From positions 4,330,335 to 4,394,334 of the forward strand of contig NW_002060947.1 in the NCBI RefSeq assembly GCF_000150275.1: 64,000 nucleotides of DNA. The letters are read 5' to 3'. The translations under genes and the position numbers were made by a program. Below are positions 49,384 through 61,287 of this stretch, piece after piece. The DNA is from Trichoplax adhaerens (taxonomy: Eukaryota; Placozoa; Uniplacotomia; Trichoplacea; Trichoplacidae). The notes under the pieces are model-generated. The model ran no database searches, was not told the origin of the DNA, and saw nothing but the letters and a program-made list of their open reading frames with translations. How positions within the stretch are numbered: position 1 is the first letter of the stretch; the number at the start of each line of letters is the position of its first letter.

Positions 49384-49970
49384 GATATGAATAGTTAAAT
49401 AATTCTTCTTCAGTTGTAAATGCTCAAGGAGTCTTTGAATATCGGTAGAGAACAAATGATAGTACTACTACCGTACAGAAAGTACGTGGGCTATCTTTAA
49501 CAGAATGGTCTGCCGGCTGGTTAAAGATATGAATGGTCGAATAATTCTTCTTCAGTTGTAAATGCTCAAGGGGTCTTTGAATATCGGTAGAGAACAAATG
49601 ATAGTACTACTACCGTACAGAAAGTATGTGCGCTATCTTTAACAGAATGGTCTACCGGCTGGTTAAAGATATGAATGGTCGAATAATTCTTCTTCAGTTG
49701 TAAATGCTCAAGGGGTCTTTGAATATCGGTAGAGAACAAATGATAGTACTACTACCGTACAGAAAGTATGTGCGCTATCTTTAACAGAATGGTCTACCGG
49801 CTGGTTAAAGATATGAATGGTCGAATAATTCTTCTTCAGTTGTAAATGCTCAAGGGGTCTTTGAATATCGGTAGAGAACGAATGATGGTACTTACGCTGT
49901 TACCGCGTTTATTCAAAAATCCGTCATTTTACAAAATATCTTTAACAGAATGATCTACCAGCTGGTTAAT
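49384..49970. repeat. 142-bp tandem repeat, four copies
   Basis: Copies start at 49384, 49526, 49668 and 49810, an exact 142-bp spacing. Unit landmarks are gatatgaatggtcgaataat, ctcaaggggtctttgaatat, gatagtactactaccgtaca and ggtctaccggctggttaaa. Copies 2 and 3 are nearly identical; copy 1 has several changes and copy 4 diverges after gtagagaacgaatgatg. Confidence 0.96.
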
Positions 49971-50569
49971 ACAGTATTACATTTGCCTTTAGTCCAGTTG
50001 TATAGCCCGTAACAATAATTTCAACTGCTGAGCCATAAACGGCTACTTCTACTTTCATTTTCAGGTCTTTCTTGACTAGATTAACCCTTCAATTCATATT
50101 CATGCAGAATCATGCAGACTAAGACTGGTGTTGGAAGTCCCTGCTATTATTAATTATTAGTGCTATAGCACTGTAATGCATAATATACTGAACAGTATAG
50201 TAGTATTGAATATCAACTTGGACACGACCATTGGCTTAGGCGCAACAATGGTGCAATATGATCTTGTTGTCTTAAGCTCATTTCCACTGTACAAGACTGC
50301 GCTAGATAAAGATCGATCCGTATCCAGTGGACTACTGTGGTTACGCTGACGTTCCAGTGTACAGTACCGTCAATCCATAGTAGTGTAAGTTGCAGGGAAA
50401 CTTTGCAACTTTTCAATCGCTTCGATATAAATATGGTAATCCAAAAGTATCTTGTGCATAAGATTGATACTTTCCAACGATAGAAGAAGTGTTCTACTAC
50501 AGCATTTTTCTGTCAAAATGATCGTCAAGAATTTAGATTGGACGCGAACAACTACGAATATTCTTCCTG

Positions 50570-50895
50570 TACAGTACTGTATACTGTACACTGTACACTG
50601 TACAGGATATTTTTATGTCCGATTTTGATACCGCTTTGGTCAGTGGCCATGTGTACAGTACAGTACTGTACGTACTGTACTGTACACATGACCTCCGTGG
50701 GGTACAGTACTGTTCATGTCTAAAAATATCCATTACATAACACCCAGGTGATCTGTCTTACCACCACTACAGAGGATGAGTCATAGTTAAACCGAGCCGA
50801 ACCGCACCGTACCAATCCATCGCAGCCCTATGCATCTTATTCATGTACAAACTCAGGGGGTGACAATTGGGTTTGTAAAGGGTGTACAGTAGAGT
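50570..50895. repeat. GTAC palindrome cluster with inverted-repeat element
   Basis: ggatatttttatgtcc (about 50604) and its inverted partner catgtctaaaaatatcc (about 50716-50732) enclose a 43-bp near-perfect palindrome at 50648-50690 (catgtgtacagtacagtac on the left arm, mirrored on the right). Further GTACAGTA copies lie to 50895. Foldback element of the same family as in the two divergent promoter spacers. Confidence 0.8.
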
Positions 50896-50984
50896 ACTGT
50901 ACCTGTAGTAATAAGCTTCTACACTACATTAAAATGTAACTCAAATGCTATGGAATGTAACGACTCTTAACTCTTAATCAGTAT

Positions 50985-52030
50985 TTGCTTATTAAGATCA
51001 CTGGTCGACGCTTTTCAAAGTGACAAAATACTTTGATAAACACCCGTACAGTACACGGTGTTCCGTACTGTAGCCTACCGTACTGTACTGGACTGTACAC
51101 TGTACTAGTTTTTCCTCGGGTTTTACAGTACTGTATACTGTACTGTACGATACAGTACCGAACTATACACTGCTACTCACTGTAGACTCAGTTCATTTAG
51201 AGAACAAATTTACCGAAAGGAATCATTATTATTGACTCTATTCTATACTTAGGGTCACCAGGGTGAAATTTGATTTTGATTCCCAAGTCAACTGCATCTT
51301 CCAAGATCCTTTTTAAGGTCACTGGTTGATGCTTTTCAAAGTGACAAAATACATACTGTACTGTACAGTACTTTGATACACACTGTACTGTACACGGTGT
51401 TCCGTACTGTAGCCTACCGTACTGTACTGTAGTTTTCCCCGTTTTCTACAGTACAATGTACAGCATACTGTACACTGTACACTATCTAAAGAGAAAATCA
51501 ACATTGCTGCTACAGTGTACAGTGCACGGCGTACAGTACTGTACTGTACACTGCTACTCACTGTAGACTCAGTTCATTTAGAGAACAAATTTACCGAAAG
51601 GAATCATTATTATTGACTCTATTCTATACTTAGGGTCACCAGGGTGAAATTTGATTTTGATTCCCAAGTCAACTGCATCTTCCAAGATCCATTTTAAGGT
51701 CACTGGTTGATGCTTTTCAAAGTGACAAAATACATACTGTACTGTACACTGTACTGTAGTTTTCCTCGTTTTCTACAGTACAATGTACAGCGTACTGTAC
51801 ACTGTACACTATCTGAAGAGAAAATCATCATTGCTGCTACAGTGTACAGTACAGTGCGCGACGTACAATACCGAACTGTACACTGCTACTCACTGTAGAC
51901 TCAGTTCATTTAGAGAACAAATTTACCGAAAGGAATCATTATTATTATTGACTCTATTCTATACTTAGGGTCACCAGGGTGAAATTTGATTTTTGATTCC
52001 CAAATCAACTGCATCTTCCAACATCCTTTC
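50985..52030. repeat. Tandem 333-380 bp repeat containing GTAC palindromes
   Basis: Blocks starting actcactgtagactcagttc recur at about 51175, 51555 and 51888, followed by agggtcaccagggtgaaatt and ggtcactggttgatgctttt, then GTAC-palindrome runs. A partial unit precedes at about 50985. Unit length varies (380, 333) mainly through the palindromic part, as expected if palindromes expand and contract. Confidence 0.92.
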
Positions 52031-52319
52031 AATATTGGACAGTAATAACTTTCAACAAATCGACCCATTTGCAGCTGTTACCTTGTCAGTCTACTACGTT
52101 CGTTGATAGGGTGAGGATGGACGTTTTGGATAGCACTTTTGCTTCTACAATGGATTACACCAAAGGTAAGACTTTCCTGGACATGATCAATGTTCGTCTT
52201 TTACTAACATACAGTCCAGTACAGTACCCGTGTACTCTACAATAGACAGTAAACCAACTGTCCAAGCTTACGGTCGAAATGTGTCGACTTCATCAGATCA
52301 AGCGTTAACGCTTATACTG

Positions 52320-52396
52320 ATCCAATTACGCAATGGATCCATTGGATGGTGAAGTTTAGCAATTACGCAATGCATCCATTGGATAGTGAAGTTTAG
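52320..52396. repeat. Short tandem duplication, about 37 bp
   Basis: caattacgcaatggatccat followed by tggatggtgaagtttag, repeated once with single-base changes. Confidence 0.8.
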
Positions 52397-52689
52397 GATA
52401 TATACAATCGCTCTAATCGACAACTGGATTAACTACACTTATTTGCCCATCAAATGGCATTAAAATCCATAGTCAAGCAAGTCCAAACTTGAAACTGCTT
52501 TTGAAGTATTTCTGCGCGCATGCTTTTCCACCCTTAAGTACAGTAAATAGTAATACAGAACTGTCTACCAAGCAGAGTTCATCTTTCCATGTGCATCAAT
52601 AATTGTATATAGAAGTTAAACAAGTCCAAACTACTTGACAGTTTGTTGTATCAAACAGTGTTATAATAGACGCACATTGAATTCACCCT

Positions 52690-53059
52690 TACTATAAGTG
52701 CGGCTCTTATTTTGACCAAGATAACAAGGTTGAATTGGGTTGCGCGCATCTTTGCATAATTACACGATCAAGCTGGTCAGAAATGAGACGCATAAAGGCT
52801 TCTTCCTTCCGTATAATTACATAACTTGCAGCTACAGTAGTTCAATACGCCGATGATATCATTCTGGCTGCATCGATGTGCGTAGAATATTGATATATCC
52901 TAGTGGCTACCTAGCCTGCGTATTGAAAAATGTATCCACCAGAAATTCAGGAGCTTAGATTTGACATGTTCTGAACAGTGGCTGACACAGAAAGTGATTT
53001 ACAATGATAACAAGGATGAACTGATGATTGTAGGTACAAACCAGCGATTGCATAATTAC
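52690..53059 (+). mobile_element. Dead non-LTR (LINE-type) reverse transcriptase fragment
   Basis: At 52837-52890 the plus strand reads VVQYADDIILAASM, with the YADD polymerase motif at 52846-52857, then a stop. At 52976-53059 it reads QWLTQKVIYNDNKDELMIVG followed by TNQRLHNY, matching the W...NKLKLN..KTE..I.G segment that follows the YADD motif in CR1/L2/Jockey-like elements. Stops lie between them. A second, shorter copy of the DNK.EL segment occurs at 52720-52764. Non-functional remnant. Confidence 0.68.
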
Positions 53060-54433
53060 AGCCCTGCCAGACTTGGATAGAAAATCTCCTACACAGTGTG
53101 TAGGTGATCGTGTACCACCTACTGATACACCCTTTTAAATGAAATGATTAGCGTATGTACTAGCCTTCACAGTCGAGTGTATTCGGTCTCTTATAATTGC
53201 TTTATATCTATCGATACAGTGCTATACTGAAATTACCTTTAGCGTAATGATGTACAAATAAAATACGACACCTATCTTTTTTTATCTTGATGATCCATTT
53301 AGCTCAATAACGATCTAGAAAGGCGTCGCCTTGCTCAGTAACATGTGGTTAGGACTTTGCAAACTGTGTAGTAAACGCATCTTCTATACGCATATGTATA
53401 TTTCAAAGATGTACGCTAGAAGTGTCCCGGGAGTAGTTATGGAAGACCAAATATGTAAAATCATGCAGACTGAGAAATTGTATTTGTACTCGTATAACTT
53501 CTATGCAGATTAGACCAGTTTTACACTCGACACTTCCTGATTGGTTAGGTACGCTTAAATTGTGATACGTGGGCTTCGATATCTTGAGTATCTAATTTTT
53601 GAAATTATTCTCGGTTGAATAAACTTGTTGAAAATGGAACTAAATATTAAGCTAGATAAATCGTAATAATGCTACAGTATATACTTATAAGTGGCCCTTC
53701 TAGTCCCAACTATCACTCTGGAGATCTGCTAGCAATTTTATTATCAACGTTCTCTCTTATTTTACACCATAGAGTAACAGGGTAAATGGATTTTTAGTGG
53801 TGTATTATATCCGTCTTATCTATAGCAAGCGAGTCATCGTTGCTGCAGATTAGTATAACTTTTTAGCGTGTTCCATAGACGATGTACTCTGAGTATACGT
53901 AAGCGTACAGTAAACATCCCGCAATCAAGTAACTACCTACAGTATACTGTACAAGCATAAATACAGTATTAGTATGCATTATTATCACTTTGAGGTATTT
54001 TTGGTTTCCCCTTGACATTCTTGGAATGGACAAAACTTTGGCAGTAATATTAGTTTGATGTTGAAACTGAAAGTTGCTTTAATCTGCATCAGGGTATATT
54101 CGATGCAAATTTACAATTAACAACAAGATCAATTCAATCATCAATAGCGTAAGAAAAAATGATAGTTCTATTGAAGTTCGAGGCCTTAATTTCGGTTGAA
54201 TTGGCAGGCAATTACCATCTGTAATGCTCTGATAAATGACTTGTGTATAGTATACTATAGAAGTACACATAATCGGTATGATTGAATTAAGCTATAAACT
54301 GCTATGGTGTTATATCGAATTTTGTACAAGCTTTTGGTATTGTTGTAAACACTATACAGCAATATCATTGTAATAGCATCCAATTAGATAGCTAACCAAT
54401 TATTCACATGGAGTTATTTTCCTCTTTCATAAG
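53060..54433. other. Spacer before NIPA; first NIPA exon expected here
   Basis: The NIPA reading frame enters through an acceptor at 54433, so an upstream exon with the start codon and ending one base into a codon should lie here or further left. I could not identify it. A minus-strand frame at 54079-54270 ends in a hydrophobic segment but has no other support. Confidence 0.4.
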
Positions 54434-55784
54434 GACCTAACGATGTAAAGAATTCGAACAATCTTGTTATTGGTGTGCTGTTAGCAATATCATCTAGTAT
54501 TCTAATTGGAAGTAGTTTTATAATAAAGAAGAAAGGTTTATTAAGAGTATCAAGAGGCGGTGATTCTTCGAGCAGAGCAGGTAGGCTCATTTATTCACGT
54601 TGATGTTAGTATTTGTTTATTTAGGGAGATAATAAATATTCTATAATATGGTATTTTTAGGGAGCGGTGGTTATGGCTATTTGAAAGATTGGGTATGGTG
54701 GGCTGGTTTCATTACAAGTATGTACTTTAGCTAATGTATATCATAAACGTAAGGATACAAAAAATATATATATCTTCTATATTATCTTACAGTGGGCACT
54801 GGAGAATTAGCGAACTTTATCGCTTATGCCTTTGCTCCAGCAAGCTTAGTAACTCCTCTTGGCGCTTTGAGCGTACTATTTGCGTAAGTATCATTAAAAC
54901 GGGCATATATCATACGTTTTGCATTGATCTAATTTTTTACTGTATACAATTTTTTAGGGCTATTTTAGCATCATATCTGTTAAACGAAAATCTAAATATT
55001 TGTGGTAAAATTGGCTGCTTTGTTGCTATTCTTGGATCGACTATGATTGTTATTCACGCTCCTGCTGAAGCTGAAGTCGATTCATTTGAGGTTTTAACGA
55101 AAATGCTGGCGAGTCCAGGTATGTTAATTATGCTTTGATTCAAATTTCATGTCCATTAAATAGTACTATATTTTGTCGACAGGATTTATCGTATACGTCT
55201 GCATTGTTGTGCTAATGTTTGGAATCTTGGTCTTCATACTGGCTCCTCGATACGGACGAAAAAATATGATAATTTATATTACAACTTGTTCTGTTGTTGG
55301 ATCTCTAACGGTGATGGCATGCAAGGGCGTCGGCATTGGAATCAAACAGACCATTGGTGGTCAAAGCCAATTAGGAAATTGGGTGTTTTGGCTTCTTGCG
55401 CTATCAGTGGTATTTTGTATTGTGATCCAAATGAATTACTTAAACAAAGCATTGGACATCTTCAATACCGCTGTAGTTACTCCTGTGTACTATGTTCTAT
55501 TTACTACTTGTACTATCGTTGCATCAGCTATTTTGTTTAAGGAATGGGCAAGTTTAGGGGCTAAAGATGCAGTCGGTTCTGTTTGTGGTTTCTTAACTAT
55601 CATTGTTGGTGTGTTTCTACTCCATGCTTTTAAGGATCTTAAACTCTCTTACAAACATTTACCTAGTGCTATAAAAAAGGACGATCGTAGACTTCCGAAC
55701 GGTGAAGGTGAAAAAATGATTGACGACTGGGATGGTAATTTAATATCTAATTCTAATAGTGGTGATGGCGATGCGGAATTTTAA
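54434..55784 (+). CDS. NIPA-family magnesium transporter (first exon not found)
   Basis: Five exons join in frame: 54434-54580, 54661-54717, 54793-54883, 54958-55118 and 55183-55784 (TAA), about 352 aa without the start. NIPA proteins are multi-helix membrane carriers of Mg2+ in endosomes and plasma membrane. Family hallmarks in order: [112 protein letters not shown] and [15 protein letters not shown]. The tail is acidic (IDDWDGNL...GDGDAEF). Closest in layout to NIPA1/NIPA2. The second exon must start at 54661 in the frame giving SGGYGYL; the other frame hits a stop. Confidence 0.93.
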
Positions 55785-57510
55785 TGTTTAATAATGGTAT
55801 GGTAAAGGCTAATGATCGTAAAATGTTGTATATAACCGCTGCCTGAGACCTGTAAAGAGATTAATGGTATAATACAACATTCCCGTTATTTTATCATATT
55901 GCATTTATGTTGTCGTGATTTTAGTACTGATCAAAGATCACCAAATTAATTAGGTTTATTATCAATATATTACCGCTTAGGTCTTGGCGTTATTGTCGTG
56001 ACACTAATTCTTATTTCATTACTGGCGATTTCTATATTATTCCATGTTCTGTTACTGTATTACAATCTAGGAGTTAGTGGTACACTTTTCTTCATCTGTT
56101 CTGCTTTGTATTACTGCATTATGTTGGTTCCTTATATATATATATATGATTTTCGTCCTGATAACAAAGTGTAGTCTTGTCAGGTACGCTAGAGTCATCT
56201 ACAAGATTTTCTTTTTATTTCATCATACATACATACCAGATACTTCTCATATATACCGTAACTATTGCGTTTAATTAACTTAAAATCTGATTACTATAAA
56301 TGTTGTACCATTTCCGTTGTATGAAAATCCTTTCGTAATTTTATTTTATTTCCAAGACGTAGGGGTATTGTAGATTCTTATCGATAGTAATATACAATTT
56401 TTATTTGCGATTTGAAGAAAGAATTGTATTGTTTTATAATGTCTAGATCTATCTGTCCTTAGAACATTTTCAGCATATTAAGTTTTATTTATAAATCTTT
56501 AGCGTTCACTTAAGATGAGATTGAGTCATTTTTTGCAATTGGGCTACAGAATATCTGTGCTGCTTGTCCAATAGTAACGTCATATATGGATTAAGATGTT
56601 GCTATTACCTTATCGGAATAATAAATACAGTCCGCGTGTCCGCTTAGAAAGAAAATTGCAAAGTATGATGCAATTTGTACTATAGAGTATGTCGATGGGT
56701 GAAATGATTGCATGATTGATTTATATTAGAAGATAGCTACCTTGGATTTGTAAAATATTCTGGATATTTACACGTATATGAGAAGATTGATTTAAGTAAA
56801 GTAGACTGCTAATTACGTGTATTATGGAGATCAAATTGATTCTCAGATAGGCTGCTGTTTAGTGATCGTTTGGTATGATGCTTCAGAACTGCGTAAAATA
56901 CGGTAGTGGATTACAGTACCACCTCCATTTACTGTACTGGACGCATATTTGATGACTAATATAAATCTTAAAATGCGTTTTAGTAGTTTGTGTGAATTAA
57001 TTAATTTTAAAGAGTTGGGTTTGAGCTGCCGTAAAGTAAATAAATGACTAATTACCGCTGTTGACTATCAATTTATCATCAACGGAGTTGATTGCTTTTA
57101 TACTTTGCAGTGGATGACAATACCCTAACGTTTGGATTAGTTTGGATCGATTGAAACTTTTATCTTTTAACATGGTTATCCACCGTACAATACAGACACG
57201 CTGATCTTTCGTTTTTATCCAGGCGTGGCATTTATTTTACGTCAGGTTGGATGACTATCAAGTTTAATGGATTACTGTGTGTAGTTGATTAATTGGAAAT
57301 TGTAATCCGTCAATCGATCACTTCTGAACCAGGCTTTGCCTCTGCAGATTCTATACAGTATATATATTATTAACGTCTTACATTACTGGATTTGCGGCAG
57401 CAGCAGGTTAATCACGCTAGACAAGTTTTACGTTGAATACATAACAGACTTGGCGTACGAAGCGTGGATGAAAAATAATAAAAACGACAGAATTTGATTT
57501 TGTTTCACCG
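55785..57510. other. Spacer downstream of NIPA
   Basis: AT-rich DNA including a (TA)n run near 56137-56146. No exon or array recognised. Confidence 0.4.
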
Positions 57511-57514
57511 TCGT

Positions 57515-57967
57515 TATATGCTTGATGTCGATGCTGAAGGAACTAACTTGGTCATGGATTGCTAATACAGTATAAGCGTATCAAATATACTTGCAGTAGA
57601 AATTGTGGAACAGTAGACATAGGCACTGACATTAGTGCAATGTAAAGGAAGAGATTGTTCGAGTTTATATACTTGATGTCGATGCTGAAGGAACTAACTT
57701 GGTCATGGATTGCTAATACAGTATAAGCGTATCAAATATACTTGCAGTAGAAATTGTAGAACAGAAGACATAGGCACTGACATTAGTGCAATGTAAAGGA
57801 AGAGATTGTTCGAGTTTATATACTTGATGTCGATGCTGAAGGAACTAACTTGGTCATGGATTGCTAATACAGTATAAGCGTATTAAATAGACGTATAGTA
57901 GAAATTGTAGAACAGTAGACATAGGCACTGACATTAGTGCAATGTAAAGGAAGAGATTGTGCGAGTT
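57515..57967. repeat. 151-bp tandem repeat, three copies
   Basis: The block cttgatgtcgatgctgaagg starts at 57521, 57672 and 57823, exactly 151 bases apart. Other landmarks are ggtcatggattgctaataca and ctgacattagtgcaatgtaa. Copies differ by a few substitutions. The array runs straight into the satellite at 58.0 kb. Confidence 0.95.
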
Positions 57968-57989
57968 TTAGGGGCGGCGTGAATGTGTG

Positions 57990-59270
57990 CTGTAAACAAT
58001 GCAGTAGCGAAACAACAACTGACTACCGTCTCCTTTTCCACTGTACCATACTGCTGCAAGTTAGACCTGAGAAAGGTTTGGTTCAATCAATAACTTTTAG
58101 ATTACCGACAACAGCGAAACAACAAGAGACTACTGGCTCCTTTTCTGCTACCATACTGCTGTAAGTCCATAGCACAGATTACTGACAACAGCGAAACAAC
58201 AACTGGCTCCTTTTCCATTGTACAATACTGCTGTTAATTTATAGCGTAGATTACCGGCAACATCGGAACAACAGCTGACTCATGTGTACAATATTGCTGT
58301 AGTAAGTCCATCGCACAGCGAAACAACAACTGACTACAGGCTCCATTTCTGTTACTATACTGCTGTAAATCCATAGCATCGATTACCGACAAGAGGGAAA
58401 CAACTGATTACTGGTTCCTTTGTACAATATTGCTGTAAGTGCCTCGCACAGCGAAACAACAACTGACTACTGGCTCCATTTCTGTTACTATACTGCTGTA
58501 AATCCATAGCATCGATTACCGACAAGAGGGAAACAACTGACTACTGGCTCCATTTCTGTTACTATACTGCTGTAAGTCCATAGCATCGATTACCGACTAC
58601 AGGGAAACAACTGATTACTGGCTCCTTTGTACAATATTGCTGTAAGTGCCTCGCACAGCGAAACCACAACTGACTACTGGCTCCATTTCTGTTACTATAC
58701 TGCTGTAAATCCATAGCATGGATTACCGACTACAGGGAAACAACTGACTACTGGTTCCTTTGTACAATATTGCTGTAAGTCCATAGCATGGATTACCGAC
58801 TACAGCGAAACAACTGATTACTGGCTCCTTTGTACAATATTGCTGTAAGTGCCTCGCACAGCGAAACAACAACTGACTACAGGCTCCATTTCTGTTACTA
58901 TACTGCTGTAAATCCATAGCATCGATTACCGACAAGAGGGAAACAACTGACTACTGGCTCCATTTCTGTTACTATACTGCTGTAAGTCCATAGCATCGAT
59001 TACCGACTACAGGGAAACAACTGATTACTGGCTCCTTTGTACAATATTGCTGTAAGTAAGTGCATCGCACAGCGAAATAACAACCGACTACTGGCTCCAT
59101 TTCTGTTACTATACTGATGTAAATCCATAGCATCGATTACCGACTACAGGGAAACAACTGATTACTGGCTCCTTTGTACAATATTGCTGTAAGTAAGTGC
59201 ATCGCACAGCGAAATAACAACCGACTACTGGCTCCATTGCAGAATATTGCTGTAAATCCATAGCATCGAT
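57990..59270. repeat. Satellite-like higher-order repeat, about 70-bp subunits
   Basis: Alternating subunits recur: gcgaaacaacaactgactac with ggctccatttctgttactat and actgctgtaaatccatagca, then tcgattaccgactacaggga, ctgattactggctcctttgt and acaatattgctgtaagtgcc. Pairs of subunits repeat as a larger unit with variation (ctgtaagtaagtgcatcg in the last copies). Non-coding. Confidence 0.93.
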
Positions 59271-59289
59271 TTTGACCGACTTGGAAAGC

Positions 59290-59650
59290 CGTCAACGGTA
59301 ACGTACTGTTAGTGTACAGTAATGATCATGATGAGGGACACCTAGCGCTGCAGGATAATTTATTGTACTAGAACTTTGGTAATCATACGTTTACTGTCAC
59401 GCAATTCATCATCTACACATCCCTGATATAGTTAGTCTTCCATTCTGCATGATAGCAAATAGAATTGGAAGAGTCTTGGGGCACAAAAATGGAGGCATTA
59501 CCGGCTGCTAGATGGCAAACACACTGACTGTCGGTAATGATGGTCACAGGGCGGTAGACAGTCCATACAGTACAGTGTAGAGTGTACAGTGTAGAGTAGG
59601 TTTGTATTCGGTACCGGTAGTGTTGACACTCAGTGAACACTACCGGTAGG
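59290..59650. repeat. GTAC motifs and a perfect 13-bp stem hairpin
   Basis: Sparse GTACAGTGTA motifs at about 59305-59320 and 59567-59592. At 59612-59648, taccggtagtgtt and aacactaccggta form a perfect 13-bp stem with an 11-base loop. Weak members of the GTAC family. Confidence 0.7.
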
Positions 59651-61287
59651 GGGAGTAGGGCGTCGCGGTCGAGTAGACGGATACACCGATACTGTGCACA
59701 GACACGAGTAGAGTCTCTAGTCACTGCATAGTAAAAGTTCAAGTCTGACCTAGCACACAGTCACACGTTCTCGATCCTTATGCCACGTGCTGACAACTTG
59801 TGCTGCTAAGTGGGTTGATGGCGGTTGAGTAGAAGGATCTCCATCAAGATGGACTTAAATCGATCATCAATATTGTTGTAAAGCGATATTCTACATATAT
59901 TATTGGCTTTCAACCAGCATCTGTCGGCGATTTTTCAAGTCTTGTTTGAAGTTGATGAAGGACAGCACTGTGCTATTATGAGAACTGTTGGCTGATCAGA
60001 CACCAACGATCGAAAATACAACTCTACCACATTTCAAGCTTGGATGCATCAACATTGAGCAGCTACTGGATGCTTGATCTTCCACATTGATGGTCTTCTA
60101 GACACACGTTATTGCTGCATGCAAAAGATACTTCAGGATATCGACAAGAAATAGTTTCCATCCTGTAGAATGACCAATTGATTACTGTTGTGTTTTATTT
60201 TCGACCTCGTTGTTCTTTCAAGTCCAATCTGTCTTTTACGACTCCAATCCCAATCTCTCCTTGCATTTCTATTTCATCTCCGATCTACAATCATCCTTGA
60301 TTGTGGCGCTGGGTCATACTGTCGTCTTTTACTGTCGCTGTCGTATCCATTAAGTTGGCTGCACGGAAATTCACCTTTCCTACAAAGAATCATCTTGCTA
60401 GCTGGCTAGCAACACGTGTACTGCTGTCAACTTGAGTGCAACACACGAGACATTCTGTGCTATGTCATTTTCTGAAATGTAAATTGATGACTACAGTGCA
60501 ATACTCGTATGTCCTATCTATATACAGTACGTCAAACAGATCCGCAACATTTTTTTCCTACAACTAGTGTATCTATACTGTATACTGTAAACACTTGGCT
60601 AACGCCAAGTCGATTTCGAAGCTATTTGAAACGCTTAGGCCAGGACACGATAATGTCCTAATATTCTAGTCCCTGAGAGAAAATTCATATTGACCAACAC
60701 CATAATTGGTCATTTAATATTACTATCTTCCTTCAAAACATGCTAAATTTATGCATGACTTTATGTTGAAGAAATTGGGCCAGACTCTTCATAATCTCTT
60801 CATAATCCAAAGGGAACTCCGCCTACACTTTGCTCAGCGAGTTGTTATCGAATTCAAATCACTGCAATTAAAGCGTTCAATTGACTCACATCTTGTAATA
60901 CACTGTATATTCTCCAACAGTAAAGAAATCCTATCAAGATTTTTGACTTATCAAGTCATCATCAAATTGCAATCAAGAACTTTATTAACGAAAAAATACT
61001 GTACATCAATACGGTAAAATTGAATCATTTTTAAAGTACTAAATCGACTCTTGAGCAGGGAACTAAAATATATGGTCAGGCTATTGGAAGGGACTTTTGA
61101 AAAAGCAGGAGAATTTTGAACGTTACAATATTACAGCCTTAACAATCTAAGGCGTGCTGATGAAGTTAGTAGATAAGTAATTGTATTAACAGTGATTGAA
61201 CTTATTTGCTACCAATAATAATTTGGGGATATTTTGCCCAATAATCTTCAAGACTGCAAGTGTTGACTGATTCTTCTTTCCATCAGA
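59651..61287. other. Upstream flank of the Myc-like gene
   Basis: No recognisable exon. Open frames at 60188-60409 and 60751-61017 carry no Myc-box motif. T/C-rich acceptor-like tracts occur just before 61287, so an unseen upstream exon is possible. Confidence 0.4.

Noticed and set aside
54079-54270. 63-codon minus frame with a C-terminal hydrophobic segment
   Set aside because: Could be a tail-anchored protein exon, but no upstream exons or family were found, and it overlaps the region where the first NIPA exon is expected.
57515-59270. CRISPR-like look of regular repeats
   Set aside because: Repeats abut without unique spacers and the genome is eukaryotic; these are tandem satellites.
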